From contig NZ_CP108100.1 in NCBI RefSeq assembly GCF_036195045.1, positions 6,262,001-6,326,000 on the forward strand: a stretch of DNA of 64,000 nt, given 5' to 3'. This document shows positions 1 to 9,343 of this stretch, piece after piece. How positions within the stretch are numbered: the stretch's first letter is position 1; each line of letters begins with the position of its first letter. The stretch is from Streptomyces sp. NBC_00236. GTDB lineage: Bacteria; Actinomycetota; Actinomycetes; Streptomycetales; Streptomycetaceae. The position numbers and the translations under genes are program-made. The notes under the pieces were generated by a model. The model did not search any database and was not told the origin of the DNA. It saw nothing but the letters and a program-made list of their open reading frames with translations.

Positions 1-1
1 C

Positions 2-352
2 GAGGTCGACTACAAGATTCCGGGCAACGACGACGCGATCCGCTCCGTCACCCTGCTCACCCGCGTGATCGCCGACGCCGTCGCCGAGGGCCTCATCGCC
101 CGCTCCGGCGCTGCGACCGGCGACTCGAAGCCGGGCGAGAAGGCCGCCGGCGAGCCGCTCGCCGAGTGGGAGCGCGACCTGCTCGAGGGCGACAAGAAGG
201 CTGACGCCGAGGTCCAGACCTCCGCCGAGACCGAGAAGGTCGCCGACGCGGAGGCCGCTGAGGCTCCCGCCGAGGCCGCCGCTGCCGCCGAGGCCCCTGC
301 GGCTGAGGCCCCCGCTGCCGAGGCTCCGGCCGCGGACGCCGAGCAGGCCTGA
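2..352 (+). CDS. rpsB: 30S ribosomal protein S2, C-terminal part (cut by window edge)
   Basis: The open frame enters from the left edge and encodes the last 116 residues of ribosomal protein S2. The conserved segment beginning [15 protein letters not shown] followed by [14 protein letters not shown] is the typical S2 C-terminal region that packs on 16S rRNA in the small subunit. It continues into an Ala/Glu/Pro-rich acidic tail with repeated AEAPA units, common in actinobacterial S2 and probably disordered. The gene sits directly upstream of tsf, the usual bacterial arrangement, separated by about 100 bp that contains a strong hairpin. Confidence 0.97.
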   Translation, partial: EVDYKIPGNDDAIRSVTLLTRVIADAVAEGLIARSGAATGDSKPGEKAAGEPLAEWERDLLEGDKKADAEVQTSAETEKVADAEAAEAPAEAAAAAEAPAAEAPAAEAPAADAEQA

Positions 353-370
353 CACCCGTCACGGCTGAAG

Positions 371-408
371 ACGGCGGGGGTCGGTGCCACAGGCACCGCC
401 CCCGCCGT
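371..408 (+). terminator. hairpin between rpsB and tsf
   Basis: A GC-rich stem of 17 paired bases (arms 371-388 and 392-408, one bulged T at 381, loop ACA) lies just downstream of rpsB. There is no long U tract, as is usual for Streptomyces terminators. Since rpsB and tsf are normally cotranscribed, it may act as an attenuator or 3'-end stabiliser that sets the S2 to EF-Ts ratio rather than as a full stop. Confidence 0.7.
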
Positions 409-451
409 TCACCCGTAGATCTTTCAGACTTCGAGAGAGAAATACAGACTC

Positions 452-1288
452 ATGGCGAACTACACCGCCGCTGACGTCAAGAAGCTCCGTGAGCTCACCG
501 GCGCCGGCATGATGGACTGCAAGAAGGCGCTCGACGAGGCCGACGGCAACGTCGACGGAGCCGTCGAAGCCCTCCGTATCAAGGGCCAGAAGGGCGTCGC
601 CAAGCGCGAAGGCCGTTCTGCCGAGAACGGCGCGGTCGTCTCCGTCGTCTCCGAGGACAAGACGTCCGGCGTTCTGCTCGAGCTGAAGTGCGAGACCGAC
701 TTCGTCGCCAAGGGTGACAAGTTCCAGGCCGTCGCCAACACGCTCGCCGCTCACGTCGCCGCGACCTCCCCGGCCGACATCGAGGCGCTCCTCGCCTCCG
801 AGATCGAGCCCGGCAAGACCGTCCAGGCGTACGTGGACGAGGCCAACGCCAACCTTGGCGAGAAGATCGTCCTGGACCGCTTCGCGCAGTTCCAGGGTGC
901 CTTCGTCTCCGTGTACATGCACCGCACCATGCCCGACCTGCCGCCGCAGATCGGTGTCATGGTCGAGCTGGACAAGGCCGACGCCGACCTGGCGAAGGGC
1001 ATTGCCCAGCACATCGCCGCCTTCGCGCCGAAGTACCTGTCCCGCGAGGACGTTCCGGCCGAGGTCGTCGAGGCCGAGCGCCGCGTCGCCGAGGAGACCA
1101 CGCGCGCCGAGGGCAAGCCCGAGGCCGCGCTCCCGAAGATCGTCGAGGGTCGCGTCAACGGCTTCTTCAAGGAGGCCACCCTCCTCGGCCAGCCGTACGC
1201 GCTGGACAACAAGAAGTCCGTCCAGAAGGTCCTGGACGAGGCCGGTGTCACCCTGAAGCGCTTCTCGCGCATCAAGGTCGGCATCTGA
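452..1288 (+). CDS. tsf: translation elongation factor Ts
   Basis: EF-Ts is the guanine nucleotide exchange factor that regenerates EF-Tu-GTP during elongation. The 278-residue product starts [20 protein letters not shown], has the N-terminal UBA-like helical domain (about residues 1-55) and the family signature TDFVAKG at residues 82-88, and then the dimerisation/core domains. The length matches other actinobacterial EF-Ts (about 275-280). The ATG is preceded by a GAGAGAAAT segment acting as ribosome binding site. It follows rpsB and precedes pyrH, the standard order. Confidence 0.98.
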   Translation: MANYTAADVKKLRELTGAGMMDCKKALDEADGNVDGAVEALRIKGQKGVAKREGRSAENGAVVSVVSEDKTSGVLLELKCETDFVAKGDKFQAVANTLAAHVAATSPADIEALLASEIEPGKTVQAYVDEANANLGEKIVLDRFAQFQGAFVSVYMHRTMPDLPPQIGVMVELDKADADLAKGIAQHIAAFAPKYLSREDVPAEVVEAERRVAEETTRAEGKPEAALPKIVEGRVNGFFKEATLLGQPYALDNKKSVQKVLDEAGVTLKRFSRIKVGI

Positions 1289-1374
1289 GTCCGTCCGCGA
1301 AAAACGGTGGACCCCGATAGGGTCTGGTGCAGTCGACGGCCGCACACCGCCGTACGACCGCAGATCTGACGAGG

Positions 1375-1418
1375 AGGCCATTGCCGCTGAGGGACACCAG
1401 ACCCACCGGCAATGGCCT
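1375..1418 (+). terminator. hairpin between tsf and pyrH
   Basis: A perfect 12-bp stem (arms 1375-1386 and 1407-1418, AGGCCATTGCCG type) with a 20-nt loop is followed by TCTT. It lies 86 bp after the tsf stop and about 30 bp before the pyrH start. It looks like an intrinsic terminator or attenuator separating rpsB-tsf from pyrH-frr-cdsA. A promoter for pyrH would have to lie within or after it. Confidence 0.6.
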
Positions 1419-1446
1419 TCTTCGTATGTGCACGAGGAGAATCTCC

Positions 1447-2223
1447 ATGAACAAGGGCGCGGACGCCGCAACAGGTGACCACAAGCGCGACGACGGCAAG
1501 GTGCGCGGACGCTTCATGCTGAAGCTGTCCGGAGAGGCGTTCGCCGGCGGCGGGGGTCTCGGTGTCGACCCCGACGTCGTGCACGCCATCGCCCGCGAGA
1601 TCGCGGCCGTCGTCCGCGACGGTGCGGAAATCGCGATCGTCATCGGCGGCGGCAACTTCTTCCGCGGTGCCGAGCTCCAGCAGCGCGGCATGGACCGGGC
1701 CCGGTCCGACTACATGGGCATGCTCGGCACCGTCATGAACTGCCTCGCTCTCCAGGACTTCCTGGAGAAGGAGGGCATCGACTCCCGCGTCCAGACGGCC
1801 ATCACCATGGGCCAGGTCGCGGAGCCTTACATTCCGCTGCGCGCGGTACGGCACCTGGAGAAGGGCCGCGTCGTCATCTTCGGCGCCGGCATGGGCATGC
1901 CGTACTTCTCCACCGACACCACCGCGGCACAGCGCGCCCTGGAGATCGACGCCGAGGCACTGCTGATGGGGAAGAACGGCGTGGACGGGGTCTACGACTC
2001 CGACCCGAAGACCAACCCCGGCGCGGTGAAGTTCGACGCGCTGGAGTACAGCGAGGTGCTCGCCCGCGATCTCAAGGTCGCCGACGCCACCGCCATCACG
2101 CTCTGCCGCGACAACCAGCTGCCGATCCTCGTCTTCGAGCTGACCACCGCGGGCAATATCGCCCGCGCCGTCAAGAGTGAGAAGATCGGCACGCTCGTGA
2201 GTGACCAGGGCACCCGGGCCTGA
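1447..2223 (+). CDS. pyrH: UMP kinase
   Basis: Cytosolic uridylate kinase phosphorylates UMP to UDP with ATP in pyrimidine nucleotide synthesis. The 258-residue protein shows amino-acid-kinase family motifs: FMLKLSGE (residues 23-30), the glycine-rich GGGNFFRG (67-74) for phosphate binding, and the late [17 protein letters not shown] segment contacting nucleotide. ATG 1447 is chosen over upstream in-frame codons because it follows a GAGGAG ribosome binding site and gives the usual actinobacterial N-terminus. It probably heads a unit with frr and cdsA, 170 bp downstream. Confidence 0.97.
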   Translation: MNKGADAATGDHKRDDGKVRGRFMLKLSGEAFAGGGGLGVDPDVVHAIAREIAAVVRDGAEIAIVIGGGNFFRGAELQQRGMDRARSDYMGMLGTVMNCLALQDFLEKEGIDSRVQTAITMGQVAEPYIPLRAVRHLEKGRVVIFGAGMGMPYFSTDTTAAQRALEIDAEALLMGKNGVDGVYDSDPKTNPGAVKFDALEYSEVLARDLKVADATAITLCRDNQLPILVFELTTAGNIARAVKSEKIGTLVSDQGTRA

Positions 2224-2262
2224 CAACCGGGGGGACCGTACCGGGGCGACCCGGTGGGGTCC

Positions 2263-2285
2263 CGGGGGCGCAGGGGGCGCCCCCG
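2263..2285 (+). terminator. hairpin between pyrH and frr
   Basis: A perfect 9-bp GC stem (arms 2263-2271 and 2277-2285, loop of 5) lies 40 bp after pyrH, with no U tract. It could be a weak terminator or processing site inside the pyrH-frr interval. Confidence 0.4.
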
Positions 2286-2393
2286 AAGGATGGACAACGG
2301 CCTGCCGGTCGGACACCGTGCAGGTGAGGACGCGACGCAGGACCCGCAGGGCCCGAGCACGCCGGGCCCACTCAAGACACGCAGGAGCACGTG

Positions 2394-2951
2394 GTGATCG
2401 AAGAAACCCTCCTCGAGGCCGAGGAGAAGATGGAGAAGGCCGTCGTGGTCGCGAAAGAGGACTTCGCCGCGATCCGTACCGGCCGTGCGCACCCGGCGAT
2501 GTTCAACAAGATCGTCGCCGACTACTACGGTGCGCTGACCCCGATCAACCAGCTCGCCTCGTTCTCGGTGCCCGAGCCCCGTATGGCCGTCGTGACGCCG
2601 TTCGACAAGACCGCGCTGCGCAACATCGAACAGGCCATTCGCGACTCGGACCTCGGCGTCAACCCGAGCAACGACGGCAATATCATCCGGGTGAACTTCC
2701 CGGACCTCACCGAAGAGCGCCGTCGCGACTACATCAAGGTCGCGAAGACGAAGGCCGAGGACTCCAAGATCTCGATCCGGGCCGTCCGCCGCAAGGCGAA
2801 GGAGACCCTGGACAAGCTGGTCAAGGACAAGGAGTCCGGCGAGGACGAGGTCCGCCGCGCCGAGAAGGAGCTCGACGACACCACCGCGAAGTACGTCGCG
2901 CAGGTGGACGAGCTGCTGAAGCACAAGGAAGCCGAGCTGCTCGAAGTCTGA
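2394..2951 (+). CDS. frr: ribosome recycling factor
   Basis: RRF acts with EF-G to split post-termination ribosomes. The 185-residue protein contains the family core, including the [17 protein letters not shown] segment near the N-terminus, [14 protein letters not shown] domain II residues, and the C-terminal helix with [14 protein letters not shown] 2394 is preferred to GTG 2391 because AGGAG at 2383-2387 then has a 6-nt spacer. The stop codon overlaps the start of cdsA (TGATG), suggesting translational coupling. Confidence 0.97.
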   Translation: MIEETLLEAEEKMEKAVVVAKEDFAAIRTGRAHPAMFNKIVADYYGALTPINQLASFSVPEPRMAVVTPFDKTALRNIEQAIRDSDLGVNPSNDGNIIRVNFPDLTEERRRDYIKVAKTKAEDSKISIRAVRRKAKETLDKLVKDKESGEDEVRRAEKELDDTTAKYVAQVDELLKHKEAELLEV

Positions 2952-4036
2952 TGAACGACTCCTCCTGGGGCGTCCCGCAGGGCGTCGGTCATCGGGCTGC
3001 GCCCGAGATGCGGGCCGCTCCGGCGGGTCCTGCATACGATGTGCATGACGCCCAGCAGACTCGGCCCATGCCCATCGTGCCGGACGTTCCCGACGCAGGT
3101 AGAGACGCTGACGACCGTGATGACCGGAACCAGGGGGCCGGACGCCTGAGCGGCGGCCCCCTGTTCCGCGACGAGAAGCCGCAGGAGCCCATGTCCACCG
3201 CGCCACCACCCCCGCAGAAGAAACGTGCGGGCCGTGATCTGGGAGCCGCCATAGGGGTCGGCGTGGGGCTCGGTGCCGTCGTCGTCGCCTCGCTCTTCAT
3301 CGTCAAGGCCGTCTTCGTCGGCGTGATCGTCGTGGCCGTCGTCGTGGGCCTGTGGGAGCTCACCTCGCGGCTGGAGGAGCGCAAGGGCATCAAGGCGCCC
3401 CTCGTGCCGCTCGCGATCGGTGGCGCGGCCATGGTCGTGGCCGGTTACGCGCGGGGTGCGGAGGGTGCCTGGATCGCCATGGCGCTGACCGCCCTGGCGG
3501 TGCTCGTCTGGCGGATGACCGAGCCGCCGGAGGACTACCTCAAGGACGTCACGGCCGGTGTCTTCGCCGCGTTCTACGTGCCGTTCCTGGCCACCTTCGT
3601 CGCCATGCTCCTGACCGCCGACGACGGGCCGCAGCGGGTCCTGACCTTCCTGCTGCTGACCGTGGTCAGCGACACGGGGGCGTACGCCGTCGGCTGGCGC
3701 TTCGGCAAGCACAAGCTCGCTCCGCGCATCAGCCCCGGAAAGACCCGCGAGGGCCTCTTCGGAGCCGTGGCCTTCGCGATGGTGGCCGGTGCGCTGTGCA
3801 TGCAGTTCCTGATCGACGACGGCACGTGGTGGCAGGGCCTGCTGCTCGGCCTCGCGGTCGCCGCCAGCGCCACCCTCGGCGACCTGGGCGAGTCCATGAT
3901 CAAGCGTGACCTCGGGATCAAGGACATGGGCACGCTCCTCCCCGGGCACGGCGGGATCATGGACCGGCTGGACTCCCTGCTGCCGACCGCACCGGTCGTC
4001 TGGCTGCTGATGGTGATTTTCGTCGGCTCCGGCTGA
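2951..4036 (+). CDS. cdsA: phosphatidate cytidylyltransferase (CDP-diglyceride synthase)
   Basis: This integral membrane enzyme makes CDP-diacylglycerol from CTP and phosphatidate, the branch point of phospholipid synthesis. The 361-residue product has about 90 residues of Pro/Asp/Arg-rich cytosolic N-terminus, as in other Streptomyces homologues, then about eight hydrophobic segments. It ends with the CTP_transf_1 signature region: VVSDTGAYAVGWRFGKHKLAP, SPGKTREG, and KRDLGIKDMGTLLPGHGGIMDRLDS. The ATG at 2951 overlaps the frr stop by one base. A shorter start such as the MSTAPPPPQKK methionine at 3191 is possible. Confidence 0.95.
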   Translation: MNDSSWGVPQGVGHRAAPEMRAAPAGPAYDVHDAQQTRPMPIVPDVPDAGRDADDRDDRNQGAGRLSGGPLFRDEKPQEPMSTAPPPPQKKRAGRDLGAAIGVGVGLGAVVVASLFIVKAVFVGVIVVAVVVGLWELTSRLEERKGIKAPLVPLAIGGAAMVVAGYARGAEGAWIAMALTALAVLVWRMTEPPEDYLKDVTAGVFAAFYVPFLATFVAMLLTADDGPQRVLTFLLLTVVSDTGAYAVGWRFGKHKLAPRISPGKTREGLFGAVAFAMVAGALCMQFLIDDGTWWQGLLLGLAVAASATLGDLGESMIKRDLGIKDMGTLLPGHGGIMDRLDSLLPTAPVVWLLMVIFVGSG

Positions 4037-4140
4037 GAAGCTTGTGGGTCACCCATTCTGACCTGCGTTTTTATGAGTGAGGGTCCGTTGTCCACAGGGC
4101 GGCGGGCCCTCGCTGTTCTGTCTGCGACACTGGAAGAACC

Positions 4141-5247
4141 ATGCCTAAGCCCGGAGAACTCACTTTCGTCGCGCCCCGCGGAGCCAAGAAGCCCCCGCGG
4201 CACCTCGCCGACCTCACGCCCGCCGAGCGCAAGGAAGCCGTCGCCGCGATCGGCGAGAAGCCGTTCCGCGCCCAGCAGCTCTCGCAGCACTACTTCACGC
4301 GGTACGCGCACGAACCGGCGGAGTGGACCAACATCCCGGCCGGATCGAGGGACAAGCTCGCCGAGGCGATGTTCCCCGATCTGATGTCCGTGGTCCGTCA
4401 CATCAGCTGCGACGACGACACCACGCGCAAGACGCTCTGGAAGCTGCACGACGGGACGCTGGTCGAGTCCGTTCTGATGCGCTATCCCGAGCGCGTCACG
4501 ATGTGCATCTCCTCGCAGGCCGGGTGCGGCATGAACTGTCCGTTCTGCGCCACCGGACAGGCGGGCCTCGACCGCAATCTGTCCACTGCCGAGATCGTCC
4601 ACCAGATCGTCGACGGCATGCGGGCCCTGCGCGACGGTGACGTTCCGGGCGGGCCTGCCCGGCTGTCCAACATCGTCTTCATGGGTATGGGCGAGCCGCT
4701 CGCCAACTACAACCGTGTGGTCGGCGCGATCCGTCGGCTGACCGACCCCGAGCCCGACGGTCTCGGGCTCTCGCAGCGGGGGATCACGGTCTCCACCGTC
4801 GGCCTCGTGCCCGCGATGCTCCGGTTCGCCGACGAGGGCTTCAAGTGCCGTCTCGCCGTCTCGCTGCACGCCCCGGACGACGAGCTGCGTGACACCCTCG
4901 TGCCGGTGAACACCCGCTGGAAGGTCCGCGAGGTGCTGGACGCCGCGTGGGAGTACGCGGAGAAGTCCGGTCGTCGCATCTCCATCGAGTACGCGCTGAT
5001 CCGCGACATCAACGACCAGGCCTGGCGGGGCGACCGGCTCGGCCGGCTGCTCAAGGGCAAGCGGGTCCACGTCAACCTGATCCCGCTGAACCCGACTCCC
5101 GGCTCGAAGTGGACCGCCTCGCGGCCCGAGGACGAGAAGGCGTTCGTCGAGGCGATCGCCGCTCACGGGGTGCCGGTCACCGTCCGGGACACCCGCGGCC
5201 AGGAGATCGACGGGGCCTGCGGGCAGCTGGCGGCATCCGAGCGCTGA
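4141..5247 (+). CDS. rlmN: 23S rRNA (adenine2503-C2)-methyltransferase / tRNA A37 C2-methyltransferase
   Basis: RlmN is a radical-SAM enzyme that methylates C2 of A2503 in 23S rRNA and, in some bacteria, A37 of certain tRNAs. The 368-residue protein carries the CxxxCxxC cluster-binding motif at C129, C133 and C136 ([13 protein letters not shown]). It also has the [11 protein letters not shown] motif, the [11 protein letters not shown] segment, and C-terminal [18 protein letters not shown], which carries the Cys that forms the methyl-transfer adduct; the resolving Cys is not assigned by eye. It is separated from cdsA by 104 bp and followed by a hairpin. It sits between the lipid gene and the thiamine importer with no obvious link to either. 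Confidence 0.96.
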   Translation: MPKPGELTFVAPRGAKKPPRHLADLTPAERKEAVAAIGEKPFRAQQLSQHYFTRYAHEPAEWTNIPAGSRDKLAEAMFPDLMSVVRHISCDDDTTRKTLWKLHDGTLVESVLMRYPERVTMCISSQAGCGMNCPFCATGQAGLDRNLSTAEIVHQIVDGMRALRDGDVPGGPARLSNIVFMGMGEPLANYNRVVGAIRRLTDPEPDGLGLSQRGITVSTVGLVPAMLRFADEGFKCRLAVSLHAPDDELRDTLVPVNTRWKVREVLDAAWEYAEKSGRRISIEYALIRDINDQAWRGDRLGRLLKGKRVHVNLIPLNPTPGSKWTASRPEDEKAFVEAIAAHGVPVTVRDTRGQEIDGACGQLAASER

Positions 5248-5257
5248 GGGCCTCACG

Positions 5258-5277
5258 CACGGCCGAAACCGGCCGTG
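5258..5277 (+). terminator. terminator hairpin after rlmN
   Basis: A perfect 8-bp stem CACGGCCG/CGGCCGTG with a 4-nt loop lies 11 bp after the rlmN stop. It is well placed to end rlmN transcription before the riboswitch leader. Confidence 0.55.
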
Positions 5278-5305
5278 TAGCCTGGGCTCGAAATCAACTT
5301 CATAT

Positions 5306-5407
5306 TCCGACAGGGGAGCGCCACAGCGCTGAGAGTGCGGCACCAAGGACAGGTTGGCCGCAGACCCTCTGAACCTCGCCCGGGTCATTCCGGGTAGGAA
5401 GTTCGGA
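5306..5407 (+). ncRNA. TPP (thiamine pyrophosphate) riboswitch
   Basis: The leader contains the conserved THI-box elements in order: GGGGAGC (5313-5319), GCTGAGA (5328-5334), ACCCTCTGAACCT (from 5363) and the CGGGTCATTCCGGGTAGGA arm. A P1 stem can form between TCCGAC near 5306 and GTTCGGA at 5401-5407. This is the family consensus for TPP-sensing aptamers. It lies about 90 bp upstream of thiB, so thiamine pyrophosphate should switch off the thiamine importer. Confidence 0.93.
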
Positions 5408-5425
5408 CCTTACTCAAGCTGTTGC

Positions 5426-5491
5426 GCCCTGCCCGCTTCCGGTTTCCACCGGGGCGGGCAGGGCCGCGTCTCTTCCTGGTCACTCCAGGAG
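5426..5491 (+). promoter_or_regulatory. riboswitch expression platform: terminator stem plus RBS hairpin
   Basis: Downstream of the TPP aptamer an 11-bp GC stem (arms 5426-5436 and 5454-5464, with an inner CCGGT/ACCGG stem) is followed by a pyrimidine-rich stretch, as in an intrinsic terminator. A second small stem TCCTGG/CCAGGA (5474-5479 and 5485-5490) covers part of the AGGAGG ribosome binding site of thiB. Control could therefore be transcriptional, translational or both. Folding of the whole leader would decide which stem competes with the aptamer. Confidence 0.6.
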
Positions 5492-5498
5492 GAATCAC

Positions 5499-6602
5499 AT
5501 GAGCACCACCAAGAAGATCGCGGTGACGGCCGTGGCCGCCGCACTCGGCGCCACCGCGCTGGCCGGCTGCGGAAGCTCCGAGGACTCGGCGTCCGGCTCC
5601 GGACCCACCGGGAACTCCGGCTCCAAGACGGTCACCCTCGTCAGCCACGACTCCTTCAACGCCTCCAAGGACGTGCTGAAGGCGTTCACCGCGGAGACCG
5701 GCTACACCGTCAAGGTACTGAAGAGCGGTGACGCCGGCGCCGCCCTCAACCAGGAGATCCTGACCAAGGGTTCGCCGCGCGGCGACGTGTTCTTCGGCGT
5801 CGACAACACCCTGCTCTCCCGCGCTCTCGACAACGGCCTGTTCACGCCGTACGAGGCCAAGGGTCTCGACCAGGTCGCGGCCGATGTCCAGCTGGACGCC
5901 GAAAAGCACCGGGTCACCCCGGTCGACACCGGCGACATCTGCATCAACTACGACAAGAAGTACTTCGCCGACAAGAAGCTCGCGCCGCCGAAGACCTTCG
6001 ACGACCTGGCGAAGCCCGCGTACAAGGACCTCCTCGTCACCGAGAACGCGGCGACCTCCTCGCCCGGCCTCGGCTTCCTCCTCGGCACCGTGGCCACCTA
6101 CGGCGAGGACGGCTACCAGGACTACTGGAAGAAGCTGAAGAGCAACGGCGTCAAGGTCGTCGACGGCTGGGAGCAGGCGTACAACGAGGAGTTCTCCGGC
6201 TCCGCCGGCGGCAAGAAGGCCAAGGCGGACCGGCCGCTCGTCGTCAGTTACGCCTCCAGCCCGCCCGTCGAGGTGCTGTACGCGGACCCGCAGCCGAAGA
6301 CCGCCCCCACCGGCGTCGCCACCGGGACGTGCTTCCGCCAGATCGAGTTCGCCGGCCTGCTCGACGGAGCGAAGAACGAGGCGGGCGGCAAGGCCCTGCT
6401 GGACTTCCTGATCGGCAAGAAGTTCCAGGAGGACATGCCGCTCAACATGTTCGTCAGCCCGGTCACCAAGGGCGCGAAGGTGCCGGACCTCTTCACGAAG
6501 TTCGGTGCCACGGTCGACAAGCCGACGACCGTCGCCCCTGACGAGATCGCCAAGAACCGTGAGCAGTGGGTCCAGTCATGGTCCTCGCTCGTAGTGAAGT
6601 AG
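5499..6602 (+). CDS. thiB: thiamine ABC transporter substrate-binding lipoprotein
   Basis: A periplasmic-type binding protein anchored as a lipoprotein, delivering thiamine (and phosphates) to ThiPQ. The 367-residue precursor has a signal peptide with lipobox LAGC (Cys24). The mature part resembles the ThiB/iron-binding type 2 family: TVTLVSHDSFNASKDVLKAFTAETG, GDVFFGVDNTLLSRAL, DTGDICINYDKKYF and a C-terminal FVSPVTKGAKVPDLF segment. The identity is supported by the TPP riboswitch and by the downstream permease and ATPase genes. The ATG follows a strong AGGAGG. The 3' end overlaps thiP by 25 nt. Confidence 0.93.
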   Translation: MSTTKKIAVTAVAAALGATALAGCGSSEDSASGSGPTGNSGSKTVTLVSHDSFNASKDVLKAFTAETGYTVKVLKSGDAGAALNQEILTKGSPRGDVFFGVDNTLLSRALDNGLFTPYEAKGLDQVAADVQLDAEKHRVTPVDTGDICINYDKKYFADKKLAPPKTFDDLAKPAYKDLLVTENAATSSPGLGFLLGTVATYGEDGYQDYWKKLKSNGVKVVDGWEQAYNEEFSGSAGGKKAKADRPLVVSYASSPPVEVLYADPQPKTAPTGVATGTCFRQIEFAGLLDGAKNEAGGKALLDFLIGKKFQEDMPLNMFVSPVTKGAKVPDLFTKFGATVDKPTTVAPDEIAKNREQWVQSWSSLVVK

Positions 6603-8302
6603 CGAAGACTCCCGTACGCGGACCGGGCGCGCGCGGGAGGTCCGCGCGCGCCCGGTCGCTGCACGGGGGAGCGGTGCGGCTCGGCCTGATGGCGGTGCCC
6701 GTCGCGTTCTTCGCGCTGTTCTTCGCCTACCCCGTCGTCGCGATCGTCGGACGAGGGCTCAAGGCCGACGGCGGGTGGCAGTTCGGGCGGTTCGGCGAGG
6801 TGCTGAGCCGGCCGGACATCCAGCACGTCCTCTGGTTCACGCTCTGGCAGGCCCTCGCCTCGACCGCCTTGACCCTGTTGATCGCGCTGCCCGGCGCGTA
6901 CGTCTTCGCCCGGTTCGACTTCCCCGGCAAGCAACTGCTGCGGGCTGTCGTCACCGTGCCGTTCGTGCTGCCGACCGTCGTGGTCGGCACCGCGTTCCTC
7001 GCGCTGCTCGGCCGTGGTGGCTTTCTCGACGAGCTGTGGGGCGTACGGCTCGACACCACGGTGTGGGCGATCCTGCTCGCCCATGTCTTCTTCAACTACG
7101 CGGTCGTCGTGCGCACCGTCGGCGGACTCTGGTCGCAGCTCGACCCCCGGCAGGAGGAGGCCGCGCGGGTCCTGGGTGCCGGACGGTTCGCCGCCTGGCG
7201 CCGGGTCACCCTTCCCGCGCTCGGTCCCGCCGTGGCCGCTGCCGCGCTGATGGTCTTCCTCTTCACCTTCACCTCCTTCGGCGTCGTCCAGATCCTCGGC
7301 GGCCCCGGCTTCTCCACGCTGGAGGTGGAGATCTACCGGCAGACCGCACAGCTGCTCGACCTGCCCACCGCCGCCGTGCTGACCCTGGTGCAGTTCGTCG
7401 CGGTCGGCGCCGTCCTCGCCGTGCACGCGTGGACCGTGCGGCGCCGGGAGACCGCGCTGAAGCTCGTCGACCCGGCACAGACGGCCCGTCGGCCGCGCGG
7501 CACGGGGCAGTGGGCGCTGCTCGGCGGGGTACTGCTGACCGTGCTGGCGCTGATCCTGCTGCCGCTCGCCGTCCTGGTGGAGCGGTCGCTCGACGTGTCC
7601 GGCGGGCACGGATTCGCCTTCTATCGTGCGCTCGGATCGGCAGAGGCGAACAGCGGTACGTTCCTGGTCGCCCCCATCGAGGCGATCGGGAACTCGCTGC
7701 GTTACGCCCTGGTCGCCACCCTGATCGCCCTGGTCGTCGGGGGGCTGGCCGCGGCGGCCCTGACCAGGAAGGCGGGCCGGCTCGTCCGGGGGTTCGACGC
7801 GCTGCTGATGCTGCCGCTCGGCGTCTCCGCCGTCACCGTCGGCTTCGGCTTCCTGATCACCCTCGACGAACCGCCGCTGGATCTGCGCACCTCCTGGATC
7901 CTGGTGCCGCTCGCGCAGGCCCTGGTCGGGGTGCCCTTCGTGGTACGCACCATGCTGCCGGTCCTGCGAGCGGTGGACGAACGGCTGCGCGAGGCGGCCG
8001 CGGTGCTCGGTGCCTCGCCGTGGCGGGCCTGGCGGGAGGTGGACCTGCCGCTGGTGCGCCGGGCGCTGCTGGTCGCGGCGGGCTTCGCGTTCGCCGTGTC
8101 GCTCGGCGAGTTCGGCGCCACGGTCTTCATCGCACGGCCCGACAACCCGACGCTCCCGGTGGCCGTCTCCCGGTTGCTGGGCCGGTCCGGGGAGCTCAAC
8201 TACGGCCAGGCGATGGCCCTCAGCACCATTCTGATGCTCGTGTGCGCGGTCTCGCTGCTGCTGCTCGAACGTATCCGCACCGACCGATCCGGGGAGTTCT
8301 AG
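6578..8302 (+). CDS. thiP: thiamine ABC transporter permease (two fused permease domains)
   Basis: The membrane channel of the thiamine importer. About 574 residues with roughly twelve hydrophobic segments form two homologous halves, each with an EAA loop that contacts the ATPase: EEAARVLGAGRFAAWRRVTLP in the first half and REAAAVLGASPWRAWREVDLP in the second. A fused double permease is typical of ThiP and related ferric-iron importers. ATG 6578 overlaps the thiB end; GTG 6674 with a nearby GGGGA, just before the first membrane helix, is an alternative. thiQ begins three bases after the stop. Confidence 0.92.
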   Translation: MVLARSEVAKTPVRGPGARGRSARARSLHGGAVRLGLMAVPVAFFALFFAYPVVAIVGRGLKADGGWQFGRFGEVLSRPDIQHVLWFTLWQALASTALTLLIALPGAYVFARFDFPGKQLLRAVVTVPFVLPTVVVGTAFLALLGRGGFLDELWGVRLDTTVWAILLAHVFFNYAVVVRTVGGLWSQLDPRQEEAARVLGAGRFAAWRRVTLPALGPAVAAAALMVFLFTFTSFGVVQILGGPGFSTLEVEIYRQTAQLLDLPTAAVLTLVQFVAVGAVLAVHAWTVRRRETALKLVDPAQTARRPRGTGQWALLGGVLLTVLALILLPLAVLVERSLDVSGGHGFAFYRALGSAEANSGTFLVAPIEAIGNSLRYALVATLIALVVGGLAAAALTRKAGRLVRGFDALLMLPLGVSAVTVGFGFLITLDEPPLDLRTSWILVPLAQALVGVPFVVRTMLPVLRAVDERLREAAAVLGASPWRAWREVDLPLVRRALLVAAGFAFAVSLGEFGATVFIARPDNPTLPVAVSRLLGRSGELNYGQAMALSTILMLVCAVSLLLLERIRTDRSGEF

Positions 8303-8304
8303 GG

Positions 8305-9330
8305 ATGCTGACACTCGAATCGGCCACCGTGCGCTTCGGCGACCGCGCGGCGCTCGATGCCGTGGACCTGGAGGTCGCGGAACACGAGATCGTCTGCGTT
8401 CTCGGGCCCAGCGGCAGCGGGAAGTCCACGCTGCTGCGGATCGTCGCCGGACTCCAGCAGGCCGACGGCGGACGGGTGTTGCTCGACGGCGCGGACCAGG
8501 ACGGCGTTCCGGTGCACCGGCGCGGCCTCGGCCTGATGTTCCAGGACCACCAGCTCTTCCCGCACCGCGACGTCGGCGCCAACGTCGCCTTCGGGCTGCG
8601 GATGCACGGTGTGAAGCGCACCGAGCAGGACCGCAGGGTGGCCGAACTCCTCGACCTGGTGGGCCTGCCCGGCGCCGAACGGCGCGCCGTCGCCGCGCTC
8701 TCGGGAGGGGAACAACAGCGCGTCGCCCTCGCCCGGGCCCTGGCCCCCCGCCCCAAACTGCTCATGCTGGACGAGCCCCTGGGCCAGCTGGACCGCAGTC
8801 TGCGCGAACGCCTCGTCGTCGAACTGCGCACGCTCTTCGGCCGTCTGGGGACGACGGTGCTCGCCGTCACCCACGACCAGGGCGAGGCCTTCGCGCTCGC
8901 CGACCGCGTCGTCGTGATGCGGGACGGACGCATCGCCCAGGTGGGCACCCCCCTGGAGGTCTGGCAGCGCCCCGCGTCCGCCTTCGTCGCCCGGTTCCTC
9001 GGCTTCGACAACGTGGTGGACGCGACGGTCACCGGTGAGGTCGCGGCTACCGACTGGGGCAAGGTGCCGGTGCCGGCCGGATCGCCGCAGGGGGCCTGCG
9101 ATCTACTGGTCCGGCCGGCCGGGGTCCTCATCGGCGGCCCGCAGGACGGTCTGCGCTGCACCGTGGGCGCGCGCACCTTCCGCGGCAACCACGTCGCGGT
9201 GAAACTGCACCCGGAGCGCGGCCCCGTCCTGGACGCGGCGTGCGCGCTGAACGGCACTCCGGACGAGGGCGCACAGGTCGGCGTCACCTTCGCAGCGGCG
9301 GAGAGCGTCGTGCTGCCCGCTGTGCGGTGA
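8305..9330 (+). CDS. thiQ: thiamine ABC transporter ATP-binding protein
   Basis: The ATPase that powers thiamine uptake. The 341-residue protein has Walker A GPSGSGKST (residues 34-42), the signature LSGGEQQRVALARAL, Walker B LLMLDEPLGQLD, and H-loop VTHDQGEA. Its C-terminal 100 residues go beyond the size of enterobacterial ThiQ and look like the regulatory domain seen in CysA/FbpC-type ATPases (VRPAGVLIGG, VGARTFRGNHVAVKL). It is the last gene of the riboswitch-controlled thiBPQ operon; the start follows thiP by two bases. Confidence 0.92.
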   Translation: MLTLESATVRFGDRAALDAVDLEVAEHEIVCVLGPSGSGKSTLLRIVAGLQQADGGRVLLDGADQDGVPVHRRGLGLMFQDHQLFPHRDVGANVAFGLRMHGVKRTEQDRRVAELLDLVGLPGAERRAVAALSGGEQQRVALARALAPRPKLLMLDEPLGQLDRSLRERLVVELRTLFGRLGTTVLAVTHDQGEAFALADRVVVMRDGRIAQVGTPLEVWQRPASAFVARFLGFDNVVDATVTGEVAATDWGKVPVPAGSPQGACDLLVRPAGVLIGGPQDGLRCTVGARTFRGNHVAVKLHPERGPVLDAACALNGTPDEGAQVGVTFAAAESVVLPAVR

Positions 9331-9343
9331 CGCGGCGCGGGTT

